NCBI GenBank assembly: GCA_937876865.1
Contig: CALEFF010000031.1
Coordinates: forward strand, 1 to 7,185
Direction of reading: 5' to 3'
DNA length: 7,185 nucleotides
Origin: an uncultured Bacteroidales bacterium
GTDB taxonomy: Bacteria; Bacteroidota; Bacteroidia; Bacteroidales; P3
Part shown: positions 1 through 7,058 of the stretch, piece by piece
How positions within the stretch are numbered: position 1 is the first letter of the stretch
How the letters are laid out: the number at the start of each line of letters is the position of its first letter
Notes under the pieces: model-generated
Databases searched by the model: none
Seen by the model: the letters and a program-made list of their open reading frames with translations, nothing else
Told to the model about the DNA's origin: nothing
Made by a program: the position numbers and the translations under genes

Positions 1-232
1 AAGCTCCTTTTTTTTGGGAAAAAATCAGGTTTTTTTTGAAAAAATCAATGAAAAAAATAAAAAAATCAAAGACTTTTTTAGCGTTTTCAAGGCTTTAAAA
101 AGTTAAGTCTTTGATTTTGTGATTTTTAGTGAAGGGCTTATATTTTCAAAATTTGCGATTAGAAATCTTTTGCTTGAAAATATTGCAAGCATTCGGCGTT
201 AAGTGTAGGGGAAACGGTTTTATTTTTTGTTC
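1..232. other. AT-rich intergenic region with phased A-tracts
   Basis: No convincing gene is visible here. The motif AAAAAATCA occurs three times in direct orientation, beginning at 19, 39 and 60, so the copies are 20-21 nt apart (about two helical turns). Two inverted copies (TGATTTT at 112-118 and TGATTTTT at 120-127) follow. Such phased A-tracts can bend DNA; whether they have a function here is unknown. The stretch also holds the hairpin listed separately. A short 6-bp hairpin (171-176 with 186-191) has no T-run and no assigned role. Confidence 0.5.
48..118 (-). terminator. Probable intrinsic terminator of the pepE-tsaC operon
   Basis: A perfect 14-bp inverted repeat pairs 62-75 with 105-118 around a 29-nt spacer. 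Read leftward, the hairpin is followed directly by a T-rich run (complement of 48-61). This is the form expected of a Rho-independent terminator for the leftward genes ending at 233. The stem is AT-rich, with only three G-C pairs, and the loop is long. A second pairing register (72-78 with 97-103) is possible. It lies about 115 nt beyond the tsaC stop. Termination is inferred, not shown. Confidence 0.5.
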
Positions 233-781
233 TTATCGTATTTTTAAAACTTCTCCGTTTTCAAATATTTTTACAATGCTTGATGCTTGTGTGCCCTTTG
301 ATTGAAATTCTTGTGGGGAAATAAAGTCTGCTTTTTCTTTTATGATGTTTGAGATTTCTGAAAAGTCTTTTGGACTTTTTTCTCCGCTGATATTTGCTGA
401 TGTACTTACTAAGGGACGGTTCAATTTCTTTAAAATTTCTTGACAATAGTGGTGATTTGGTATGCGAATGCCTATTGTACCGTCATTTGATAGCATTTCT
501 ATTGGCAGATTTTTTGCTTTGGGATAGATTATCGTTAGGGGAGAGGTTGTTTCTTTTATTAGGTCTAAGGCTTTTTGTGGAATTGTTTCTACGTATTGGC
601 TAATCATTTCCACATCTTTGCAAAGGAGAATGAAATGTTTTTCACCTGTGCGTCCTTTTATATCAATTACTTTTTGGATTGCTTCTTTTTGTGTAGCATC
701 GCAACCAATTCCCCAAATAGTATCGGTGGGATAAAGTATTACCCCACCGTTTTTTAAAATTTCTATTTCTTTTTCTATCAT
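233..781 (-). CDS. tsaC: L-threonylcarbamoyladenylate synthase (Sua5/YciO/YrdC/YwlC family)
   Basis: This 182-aa cytoplasmic enzyme belongs to the family that makes threonylcarbamoyl-AMP from threonine, bicarbonate and ATP. The product is passed to the TsaBDE complex to form t6A37 in ANN-decoding tRNAs. Visible family motifs: YPTDT (17-21) followed by WGIGCDA, KGR (42-44) with Lys48, the GTIGIRIPNH strand (101-110) and STSANISG (126-133). The length fits the short TsaC form without the extra C-terminal Sua5 domain. The ATG lies immediately after the pepE stop codon with no gap, so translation is probably coupled and the two genes co-transcribed. The YciO subgroup has the same fold, so the exact reaction rests on family membership. 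As the only such gene seen here, the TsaC role is likely. Confidence 0.9.
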   Translation of the reverse strand: MIEKEIEILKNGGVILYPTDTIWGIGCDATQKEAIQKVIDIKGRTGEKHFILLCKDVEMISQYVETIPQKALDLIKETTSPLTIIYPKAKNLPIEMLSNDGTIGIRIPNHHYCQEILKKLNRPLVSTSANISGEKSPKDFSEISNIIKEKADFISPQEFQSKGTQASSIVKIFENGEVLKIR

Positions 782-1501
782 TTATTTCATCAAGAAATTG
801 ATGTCATCTGTAAGAGAATATTCTTTTGGCTCCATTCCACCGTGGAATACTTTCATTTTGTTGTCTCTTCCTATTAAAGAAAGTTTTCCTTCTTTCAATC
901 TTAGGGCTGTTGCTTCTCTTATTCCTGCTACCCAAATGTTTGGATTAACGATTATGAATTCATTTAAACGGTCATCTCTTGTTTCTCCACCGTGTTTTGG
1001 GTCAAAGAAATCAGTATAGTGAGGATTGATTTGGAAAGGAACAAGTTTCATGCAATCAAAGCTTTTAGGTTCTATGATAGGCATATCGTTTGTTGTTTTA
1101 AGGCTTGGACCTGCTACATTACTTCCTGCACTCCAACCCATATATGCTGTTCCGTTCATTACTTTTTCTGAAATAAGTTCCATTATTTCATTTTTGTATA
1201 ATTCATATACAAGATGGAAAGTATTTCCTCCTCCAACTGCTATACATTCTGCTTGTTCTACTGCTTTTTTTGCATCAGCTTCTTTGTGAATGCTATATAA
1301 ATCAAGTCCTATTGTTTCAAAAACTGCTTTTACTTTTGTTTCGTAGTTGTCGTATCCCATACTTACTCCTGCGTAAGGAATAAATAATACACGTTTTACT
1401 CCACTTTCTTGACAAAAGTTTTGAATCATTTCTTTGCACCAGCCTAAATAGGCTTCACCTCTATTGGTAGAATTACTTATTAGTAATAGATTTCTTTTCA
1501 T
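782..1501 (-). CDS. pepE: Dipeptidase E (alpha-aspartyl dipeptidase, peptidase family S51)
   Basis: A 239-aa cytoplasmic serine peptidase that hydrolyses dipeptides with an N-terminal aspartate; it needs no metal. The nucleophile lies in the GWSAGSN elbow (Ser124), with Asp139 in TTNDMP and His161 in NPHYTDF. These match the enterobacterial PepE triad (Ser120, Asp135, His157) with a constant offset of +4, which strongly supports both family and activity. The upstream GGGNTFHL strand (90-97) is also typical. Length is normal and no signal peptide is seen. It is the first gene of a leftward unit with tsaC directly downstream. A well-formed promoter lies just upstream. The leader is A-rich with no Shine-Dalgarno site, as usual in Bacteroidota. 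Confidence 0.95.
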   Translation of the reverse strand: MKRNLLLISNSTNRGEAYLGWCKEMIQNFCQESGVKRVLFIPYAGVSMGYDNYETKVKAVFETIGLDLYSIHKEADAKKAVEQAECIAVGGGNTFHLVYELYKNEIMELISEKVMNGTAYMGWSAGSNVAGPSLKTTNDMPIIEPKSFDCMKLVPFQINPHYTDFFDPKHGGETRDDRLNEFIIVNPNIWVAGIREATALRLKEGKLSLIGRDNKMKVFHGGMEPKEYSLTDDINFLMK

Positions 1502-1529
1502 TTCTTTATTTTTTTATGTTTATTTCTTA

Positions 1530-1561
1530 CAAAAATACTTGTTTTCTTTTAACCTACAAAA
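1530..1561 (-). promoter_or_regulatory. Bacteroidota-type promoter for pepE-tsaC
   Basis: On the minus strand a -7 box TATTTTTG (complement of 1530-1537) fits TAnnTTTG exactly. A -33 element TTTTG (complement of 1557-1561) lies 19 nt upstream, the preferred spacing for the main Bacteroidota sigma factor. The pepE start is about 28 nt downstream of the -7 box. Confidence 0.7.
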
Positions 1562-1570
1562 CAAATTTTG

Positions 1571-1578
1571 TAATTTTG
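1571..1578 (+). promoter_or_regulatory. Probable -7 box for the BatA/VWA-DUF3078 operon
   Basis: TAATTTTG fits TAnnTTTG exactly and ends 17 nt before the ATG at 1596, which would give a very short leader. No good TTG is seen at the expected -33 distance, so the promoter is weaker on sequence grounds than the divergent one. It lies just beyond the pepE -33 element. Confidence 0.5.
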
Positions 1579-1595
1579 CATAAAATATTTTTGTT

Positions 1596-3554
1596 ATGGG
1601 TTTTCAAAATCCTTATTTTTTGTTCGGTTTATTTGCTTTGCTAATTCCGATTGTAGTTCACTTTTTTAACTTTCATAGATTTAAAAAAGTGTATTTTACT
1701 AATGTGTCGGTTTTGAAAGAAATTGAAGTGAAAACGAAAAAAACAAACAATATATATAAATGGTTGTTGTTGCTTTTTCGTTGTTTGACTATTATTTTCC
1801 TTTGTTTTTTATTTGCACAGCCTTATTTGAAAGCTGATAAAAAGTCTTTGGTAAAAGAGGGTGGTAATACGGTTGTGGTTTTTGTGGACAATAGTTTCTC
1901 AACTCCTTTGGATAAAGTAAAGGCAAAGGCGAAAGAAATAGTGGATATGTATGAACAAACTGATAAATTCTGTTTGCTTACAATGGATCTTGCCGGTAAG
2001 GAAAGGCATTTTGTGGATAGAGATAGATTTTGTTATTTGCTTTCTCAAATAGAGCATTCCCCCTCTTCAAGAATGATGAGTCAAGTTTATAATACTGCTC
2101 ATAAATTACTTGAAAATCAAAATGGAAATAATAAGATTTGTTATTTTGTTTCGGATTTCCAAAAAAGTTGTTTGGATGAAGAGAATTTTAAGCAGGATTT
2201 GATAGAGAATGTTTTTGTGGGTGTGGAAAGAGATGGTATAAATAATATTTTTGTAGATTCTCTTTGGTGTGAAAATAAAAGTATTATTAAGGGAACTTCT
2301 ATGGAGTTGCGTGTTAGGGTTAGGAATTCTTCGCAACAAGATGTGGAAAAAGTACCTTTGAAACTCTTTGTAGATAATAAACAAGTTGCAATTGCGAGTG
2401 TGGATTTGAAGGAAGATGAAAGCAAAGTTTTTGATTTAAGTTTTAATGTTGAGAGCAACGGTATTCTTCATTCAAAGGTAAGTATTATGGATTCTCCTGT
2501 TGTTTTTGATAATGATTATTATTTTACTATTTTAGTTGAAGAAAAAGTGAAGGTGTTATCTCTTAATCAAAGAGAGGAAAATCCTTATCTTATGCGTCTG
2601 TTTTCAGATGAAGAACAGGTGGTTGTTGATAATTATAATTTGTCTAATCCTCCTTATAATGATTTTAATAATTATAGTTTAATTGTTTTAAATGAAATAG
2701 AAAATATAAAGGAAAGTTTAGCTCAAGAATTAAAAAAGTATGTGGAGAATGTAGGGTCTTTATTGGTTGTTCCTTCTTTACAAATGGATGTGAAAAATGT
2801 TAATACTTTTTTAATATCGTTATCTTTGCCTTATTTTGAAGAGCTGAAAAAACAACCTATGAGAGTAAATGTATATGATAAGGATAACTTTTTATTTAAA
2901 GGAGTCTTTTCTCAGGATAGGGATGATATATTTTTGCCTAATGTGAAAATGTATTACCCGATTAAAACATCTGCTCAAAGTGCGAGTCAAGGAATTTTAT
3001 CTTATTCTAATTCTGATGATTTTCTTGTTGTTTCTCCAAAGACAAACTCTAATGTGTATCTTTTTTCAGTAGGTTTGGATACTGTGTTTAGCGACTTTGT
3101 GAATAATTCTCTATTTGTGCCAATTTTATGGAATATATGTGTGCTTTCACAACAAACAAATCAGTTGTATCATATAATAGGAGAAGATGAAATAATACCT
3201 ACTCCTTTTTCGCAACAGCCTCTTGTGGTAAAGGGCGTGAGTGATTCTACGGAAGTAATAGGTCAAATGATTAAAAATCAAAAAGGATATGCTTTGAAAT
3301 TGTATAATCAAATAAATAAATCGGGGAATTATAATATAATAAGTAATGGAAAGGTTGTAAGTGGCTTCTCTTTGAATTATTCGCAAAAAGAGAGTATAAT
3401 GGAGTTTGCTGATAAAAAACAAATGAGCAAACAATTTCAGGATTATTCTATTGAAAAGAAATTGCCATTTTCTTATCTTTTCCTTTTGTTTGCTTTGCTT
3501 ACGATAATAATTGAAACAATATTGATGTATAAATTAAATAAAATAAAGAAATAA
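1596..3554 (+). CDS. BatA N-terminal domain and von Willebrand factor A domain membrane protein
   Basis: A 652-aa inner-membrane protein. It opens with the BatA-type double-membrane segment: the NPYFLFGLFALLIPIVVHFF helix (5-24), a Lys/Arg-rich loop (28-56), then a second helix (57-75). A VWA domain follows (about 92-200) with a MIDAS-like DNSFS (98-102, DxSxS) and VSDFQ (Asp187). Next come a beta-rich region (about 215-315) resembling a CARDB/Ig-like fold and a segment (about 316-395) with LIVLNE and a glycine turn, possibly of amidotransferase-like fold. A final helix lies at about 625-644 before a basic tail. The positive-inside rule places the large middle part in the periplasm. The start is fixed by the family N-terminus. 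Related Bat proteins were linked to aerotolerance in Bacteroides, but the function of this long form is not established. It is translationally coupled to the next gene. Confidence 0.85.
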   Translation: MGFQNPYFLFGLFALLIPIVVHFFNFHRFKKVYFTNVSVLKEIEVKTKKTNNIYKWLLLLFRCLTIIFLCFLFAQPYLKADKKSLVKEGGNTVVVFVDNSFSTPLDKVKAKAKEIVDMYEQTDKFCLLTMDLAGKERHFVDRDRFCYLLSQIEHSPSSRMMSQVYNTAHKLLENQNGNNKICYFVSDFQKSCLDEENFKQDLIENVFVGVERDGINNIFVDSLWCENKSIIKGTSMELRVRVRNSSQQDVEKVPLKLFVDNKQVAIASVDLKEDESKVFDLSFNVESNGILHSKVSIMDSPVVFDNDYYFTILVEEKVKVLSLNQREENPYLMRLFSDEEQVVVDNYNLSNPPYNDFNNYSLIVLNEIENIKESLAQELKKYVENVGSLLVVPSLQMDVKNVNTFLISLSLPYFEELKKQPMRVNVYDKDNFLFKGVFSQDRDDIFLPNVKMYYPIKTSAQSASQGILSYSNSDDFLVVSPKTNSNVYLFSVGLDTVFSDFVNNSLFVPILWNICVLSQQTNQLYHIIGEDEIIPTPFSQQPLVVKGVSDSTEVIGQMIKNQKGYALKLYNQINKSGNYNIISNGKVVSGFSLNYSQKESIMEFADKKQMSKQFQDYSIEKKLPFSYLFLLFALLTIIIETILMYKLNKIKK

Positions 3555-4417
3555 TGAAAAAGATAGTATTTTTAACTTTTGCTCTTTTAATAGGAATATT
3601 TGCAATAGGAGAAGAAAAGAAAGATAGTGTAAAGTATTGGAATATTAAGAATAATATTTTATTAAATAGTGAACAATCGACTCTTTCTAATTGGTCGGCG
3701 GGAGGTTATTCATCGTTTGCTTTTTCTTCTTTCTATAAAGGATTTTATAATTATAAAAAAGGTAATAATCAATGGGATAATTCGGTGGAATTAGCCTATG
3801 GAATGATTTGGCAAGATAAAACAGGTAATGGTTTTAAAGATCCTGAAAATGATTTCCAAAAAAGTGATGATAAAATAGAATTAAACTCTATTTATTCACG
3901 TAAGATGATAAAGAGTTGGAACTATTCTGTGTTAATGAACTTGAAATCACAATTTGATGAAGGTTTTAAAGATGGTAATTTAGTTTCTGCTCCCCTTTCT
4001 CCTATAACTATTACTTCTTCGGTTGGTTGGGAATATAAGAATAAAGGCTTTTCAGTAATGCTTTCTTTCCTTGCAGGCAAAACGACAATTGTTACCGACA
4101 ATAGATTGAGAGGTAATGAGATTTTTGGTTTTACTGATATTGGTCAATGTGCTCTTTTTTCGCTTGGTAGTTATGCAAAATTTTTCTATCAAAAAGATAT
4201 TTTTAAAAATGTTAATCTTCTTGTAAAATTGGACTTGTTTTATGATTATCACAAACCATTATTAGATACTGATATAAATACAGAAGTTTTTATAAATATA
4301 AAAGTGAGCAAATACCTTACCGCATTTATTAACTTTCAAGCAATAATGGATAAGGATTTTAACTCTACTTTACAATACAAACAAAGATTCGGACTTTCTG
4401 TGCCGATTAGTTTTTAA
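3554..4417 (+). CDS. DUF3078 family predicted outer-membrane beta-barrel protein
   Basis: A 287-aa protein with an N-terminal signal peptide (basic MKK, hydrophobic stretch to about residue 18, acidic mature start GEEKKDS). The mature part begins with the DUF3078 signature: a strand ending LLNSEQ, then the NWSAGG motif (46-51). It continues with alternating aromatic/polar strands (for example SVELAYGMIW and NLLVKLDLFYDY). It ends in SVPISF with a C-terminal Phe, as expected of a BAM-inserted barrel. Its ATG overlaps the stop of the VWA gene (TAATG), implying one transcript and coupled translation. Its last 11 bp overlap the end of the opposing mpl gene. The family has no established function; porin, transport or envelope-structure roles are all possible. 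Confidence 0.85.
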   Translation: MKKIVFLTFALLIGIFAIGEEKKDSVKYWNIKNNILLNSEQSTLSNWSAGGYSSFAFSSFYKGFYNYKKGNNQWDNSVELAYGMIWQDKTGNGFKDPENDFQKSDDKIELNSIYSRKMIKSWNYSVLMNLKSQFDEGFKDGNLVSAPLSPITITSSVGWEYKNKGFSVMLSFLAGKTTIVTDNRLRGNEIFGFTDIGQCALFSLGSYAKFFYQKDIFKNVNLLVKLDLFYDYHKPLLDTDINTEVFINIKVSKYLTAFINFQAIMDKDFNSTLQYKQRFGLSVPISF

Positions 4418-5735
4418 AAACTTTTTTACTTAGTGCTTTAAAGTCTATTCCTCCAAAATTACCAGAAGACATCATTAGTATGTTTTCTTGATTTTGGCTG
4501 TTGTTAATTATAAATTCTTCAACTTCTTCTTTTGTTGTAAAGACTTGTAGTCCTTCTTTTGCAAAACAAGAGTATATTAAATTTTTGTCAAGGTTTGGAA
4601 GACGTTTGAGTTCAAGTGCATGAGAATTGAAATAGATAGCAGCGTTATCCGCTAAATCCATACAGCCTTTATATTGAGAAAGAAATTCTTTTGTAAGAGA
4701 AGAAAAAGTATGCAATTCCATAACTGCGGTTAATTTTCTGTTAGTAAATTGGTTTTTCATGGCTTCTACTGTTGCTTTTAATTTTGATGGAGAGTGTGCA
4801 AAGTCAGTGTAGAAGGCTTGCGTAGGACTTTCTGCTATTAACTCCAAGCGTTTTGAGGCTCCTTTGAAAGATTGTATTGCTTTAAGAAAATCATCTTTTT
4901 TTACACCTATTTGTTCCAATGCTGTCATTGCTGCGGAAAGATTTATTAGGTTGTGTTTGCCAAAGATTTTTAAAGGGTATTTTTTTACTAATTCTTGATC
5001 AAGCTCTCTGTAAGGGAAAGTTTTTATGTCTTTTCTTACTCCTTTTGCAATGTTTACAATGTTTTTATCGTCTTGGAAATATACTAAACTACCATTTTGT
5101 TCTATTTTGTCGGCAAAGATTTTAAATTGTTCTACATATATATCAAAGGTAGGAAATACGTTAATGTGATCCCAAGCAATTCCGTTAATAATTGCAATGT
5201 TGGGTTTGTATAGATGGAATTTTGGTCGCAAGTCCATAGGAGAAGAAAGATATTCATCTCCTTCTAATACCATATATTTGGCATCGCTTATTTTTACCAT
5301 TACATCAAATCCTTCAAGTTTTGCTCCTACCATATAGTCTGTTTCAATACCAAGTTGTTGCATTACGTGCAGAATCATAGCTGTAATAGTTGTCTTTCCG
5401 TGACTTCCTCCGACTACAATGCGTGTTTTATCTTTGCTTGCCTCATATAGATATTCAGGATAAGAGTATATTTTTAATCCTATTTCTTTTGCTTTTAATA
5501 ATTCAGGATTATCACTTTTTGCGTGCATTCCAAGAATTACAGCATCTAAATCGTTTGTTATTTTTTCTGGATTCCAACCTATTGATTCTGGTAATAAATC
5601 ATAAGCCTTTAAACGAGAAAGAGCAGGATCATGAATTTCATCATCAGAACCACTTACTTTATATCCTTTTTGTTTTAGTGCAATAGCAAGATTATGCATA
5701 GCACTACCGCCGATAGCAATAAAATGTACCTTCAT
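4407..5735 (-). CDS. mpl: Mpl-type UDP-N-acetylmuramate:L-Ala-gamma-D-Glu-meso-DAP ligase (Mur ligase family)
   Basis: A 442-aa cytoplasmic ATP-dependent ligase. Mpl enzymes attach a recycled murein tripeptide to UDP-MurNAc, feeding wall fragments back into peptidoglycan synthesis. The N-terminal Rossmann domain carries FIAIGGSAMHNLA (5-17). The central ATPase has P-loop GGSHGKTT (109-116), the VLEGDEY acidic motif (156-162) and AWDHINVFP (187-195). The third domain begins near GKHNLINLSAA (259-269), with YTDFAHSP (309-316) and MSSGNFGG (422-429). Length is near that of E. coli Mpl (457 aa). MurC is the closest alternative; the SPMDLRPKFHLYKP segment (165-178) and GMHAKSDNPEL (69-79) favour Mpl. 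It has its own promoter and converges on the DUF3078 gene with an 11-bp overlap. Confidence 0.85.
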   Translation of the reverse strand: MKVHFIAIGGSAMHNLAIALKQKGYKVSGSDDEIHDPALSRLKAYDLLPESIGWNPEKITNDLDAVILGMHAKSDNPELLKAKEIGLKIYSYPEYLYEASKDKTRIVVGGSHGKTTITAMILHVMQQLGIETDYMVGAKLEGFDVMVKISDAKYMVLEGDEYLSSPMDLRPKFHLYKPNIAIINGIAWDHINVFPTFDIYVEQFKIFADKIEQNGSLVYFQDDKNIVNIAKGVRKDIKTFPYRELDQELVKKYPLKIFGKHNLINLSAAMTALEQIGVKKDDFLKAIQSFKGASKRLELIAESPTQAFYTDFAHSPSKLKATVEAMKNQFTNRKLTAVMELHTFSSLTKEFLSQYKGCMDLADNAAIYFNSHALELKRLPNLDKNLIYSCFAKEGLQVFTTKEEVEEFIINNSQNQENILMMSSGNFGGIDFKALSKKVFKN

Positions 5736-5755
5736 TTTTTCTTAGTATTTTGGTG

Positions 5756-5788
5756 CAAAGGTAAGATAATTAGAGAAAAAATAAACAA
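5756..5788 (-). promoter_or_regulatory. Bacteroidota-type promoter for mpl
   Basis: On the minus strand TACCTTTG (complement of 5756-5763) is an exact TAnnTTTG -7 box and the commonest form of it. A TTG at the end of a T-run (complement of 5786-5788) lies 22 nt upstream, slightly longer than the preferred spacing. The mpl ATG is about 20 nt downstream. The promoter is complete left of the compositional break, so mpl expression should not depend on the polysaccharide genes. Confidence 0.65.
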
Positions 5789-5852
5789 AAAATTATTAAT
5801 AATGTAAGCAAGGTAATTGTGGGAAAGGAAGAAACGGTAACGCTTCTTTTGA
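5789..5852. other. Compositional junction between housekeeping genes and polysaccharide fragment
   Basis: Around 5800-5812 the sequence passes from AT-only text with a palindrome (ATTATTAATAAT, 5792-5803) to mixed sequence typical of the right part. No terminal inverted repeat, integrase, tRNA end or direct repeat is visible at the break. In the frame holding the EpsG remnant there are stops at 5838-5840 and 5850-5852. A second frame is open from 5803 and reads NASFDS just before the remnant. Confidence 0.45.
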
Positions 5853-6161
5853 CAGCTCTTTTTGCTCTATAGCTTCTTCCCCATCCTCATGATTTGGCAC
5901 GTGTGTATCAAGCGAAAAATTGTGGATTATTGGTATAATGTATTGGCCATTACTTATTGTCTCTGTAATGCATTTTGGGTGATGGTCATTACAGCGGAAT
6001 TCAGTAACCGATTTGCCTATCTTTCCTGGTTTATGTATCCAGTTGTCATAGCCTATCCTTTAGTTAACCTTCCCGTATGGGGAGATCAAGACCGAAAAAC
6101 AGGATTGATATTATTATCCTATTGCGGATTTACACTATTTATGGACTTTATTTTTTGGTAA
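5853..6161 (+). pseudogene. EpsG-family polysaccharide polymerase, 5'-truncated remnant
   Basis: About 102 codons remain, matching the C-terminal end of EpsG/Wzy-like membrane proteins, which usually run to about 350 aa. Such proteins are thought to polymerise surface polysaccharide repeat units. Recognisable text includes FLLYSFFPIL and the family signature FSNRFAYLSWFMYP followed by AYPL. Four hydrophobic segments are visible. There is no proper start: a TGA at 5850-5852 precedes the homology, and the only in-frame candidates are a TTG at 5862 and an internal ATG at 5889. The residues FDS in another frame just upstream suggest that the gene once continued there, about 2 nt out of register. 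The stop lies 2 nt before the glycosyltransferase ATG. A functional short protein cannot be excluded but is unlikely. Confidence 0.65.
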
Positions 6162-6163
6162 TA

Positions 6164-7054
6164 ATGAAAAGAACACTCACCGTTTTTACTCCTACATACA
6201 ATCGGGCACATACCATCAACCGTACTTACGAAAGTCTATGCAGACAAACTTGCAAGGATTTTGAATGGATGGTTATTGACGATGGTTCAACAGATAATAC
6301 CTGTGAACTCATTCAACAATATATCGATGAGAACATCATTCCTATTCACTATATCTACAAGGAAAATGGTGGACTCCATACAGGATATAACACAGCCTAT
6401 GCGAATATTGAAACAGAATTGAACGTATGCATAGACAGTGACGACTTTATGCCCGACAATGCTGTAGAACTCATTATCAACACATGGAAAGAACGAGGTT
6501 CCAACCAATATGCCGGTATCATAGGATTGGATTATTATGCAGATAGCAAGGAGCCTATCAGTGGTAAATTTCCGGAAGGAATGACTGAATGTTACCAATT
6601 GGATTTAATCACGAAAAAAATTCATACGGGAGATGCCAAACAGGTGATGCGCACTGAATTGATGAAAAAGGTAGCTCCACAAGTGGGTTTCGCTGGTGAA
6701 AAGAACTTCAATCCATTCTATATGATAGTGAAAGTTTGTGACGACTATCCATTATTGGTACTGAATGAAAACCTTTGTTTTGTGGAATACCAACAGACGG
6801 ACAGCATGTCGGCTGGGATTTTCAAACAATACATGAATAGTCCCCGAAGCTTTGCCAAAATGCGCATTCAAACCATGACATTGAAGCGCAGTCCTTTCAC
6901 ATATAAACTTCGTGCCAATATTCACTATGTATCAAGTTGTATCATTGCTCGTGATAAAGATTGGCTGAAAAATTCTCCTTGCAAGATAATGACACTGTGT
7001 ATGGCACCTCTAGGTTGGTTATTATCGATTTACATCAAACAGAAAGCACGATAA
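6164..7054 (+). CDS. Family 2 (GT-A fold) glycosyltransferase
   Basis: A 296-aa cytoplasmic or membrane-associated sugar transferase, probably adding one sugar to a lipid-linked surface-polysaccharide unit. The N-terminus has the GT2 nucleotide-binding strand TVFTPTYNRA (6-15), the DDGSTDNT motif (39-46), ENGGLHTGYN (67-76) and the metal-binding DSDD (91-94, the DxD equivalent). GEKNFNP (178-184) and the following region probably belong to the acceptor part. The ATG at 6164 is chosen because the family begins there. An earlier in-frame ATG at 6077 would add 29 unrelated residues inside the EpsG frame. The gene appears intact, with higher GC and a different strand bias from the genes left of 5800. 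Donor and acceptor cannot be read from the sequence. Confidence 0.88.
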   Translation: MKRTLTVFTPTYNRAHTINRTYESLCRQTCKDFEWMVIDDGSTDNTCELIQQYIDENIIPIHYIYKENGGLHTGYNTAYANIETELNVCIDSDDFMPDNAVELIINTWKERGSNQYAGIIGLDYYADSKEPISGKFPEGMTECYQLDLITKKIHTGDAKQVMRTELMKKVAPQVGFAGEKNFNPFYMIVKVCDDYPLLVLNENLCFVEYQQTDSMSAGIFKQYMNSPRSFAKMRIQTMTLKRSPFTYKLRANIHYVSSCIIARDKDWLKNSPCKIMTLCMAPLGWLLSIYIKQKAR

Positions 7055-7058
7055 GAGT

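Noticed and set aside
171..191. Small hairpin (TGCTTG/CAAGCA) downstream of tsaC
   Set aside because: The stem is only 6 bp and has no T-run on either strand, so it does not look like a terminator.
394..1289. Plus-strand open frames opposite tsaC and pepE
   Set aside because: They are antisense shadows of genes with clear catalytic motifs and show no domain of their own.
1586..1593. Second TAnnTTTG match before the VWA gene
   Set aside because: It ends 2 nt before the ATG, so a transcript from it would begin inside the gene. The family N-terminus fixes the start at 1596.
2106..3434. Minus-strand open frames within the VWA gene
   Set aside because: They have low-complexity Ile/Phe/Leu/Ser composition caused by AT-rich antisense reading; the plus frame is continuous and has family features.
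5800..6060. Long open minus-strand frame opposite EpsG, ending in a plausible-looking C-terminus near 5800
   Set aside because: Its codons align exactly antisense to the EpsG frame, so hydrophobic codons read as Glu/Lys/Gln. The + strand carries a recognised family signature and the minus frame matches no family I know.
6077..6163. Upstream ATG extending the glycosyltransferase by 29 residues
   Set aside because: The added residues lie in the EpsG-coding stretch in another frame and precede the normal GT2 start at MKRTLTVFTPTYN.
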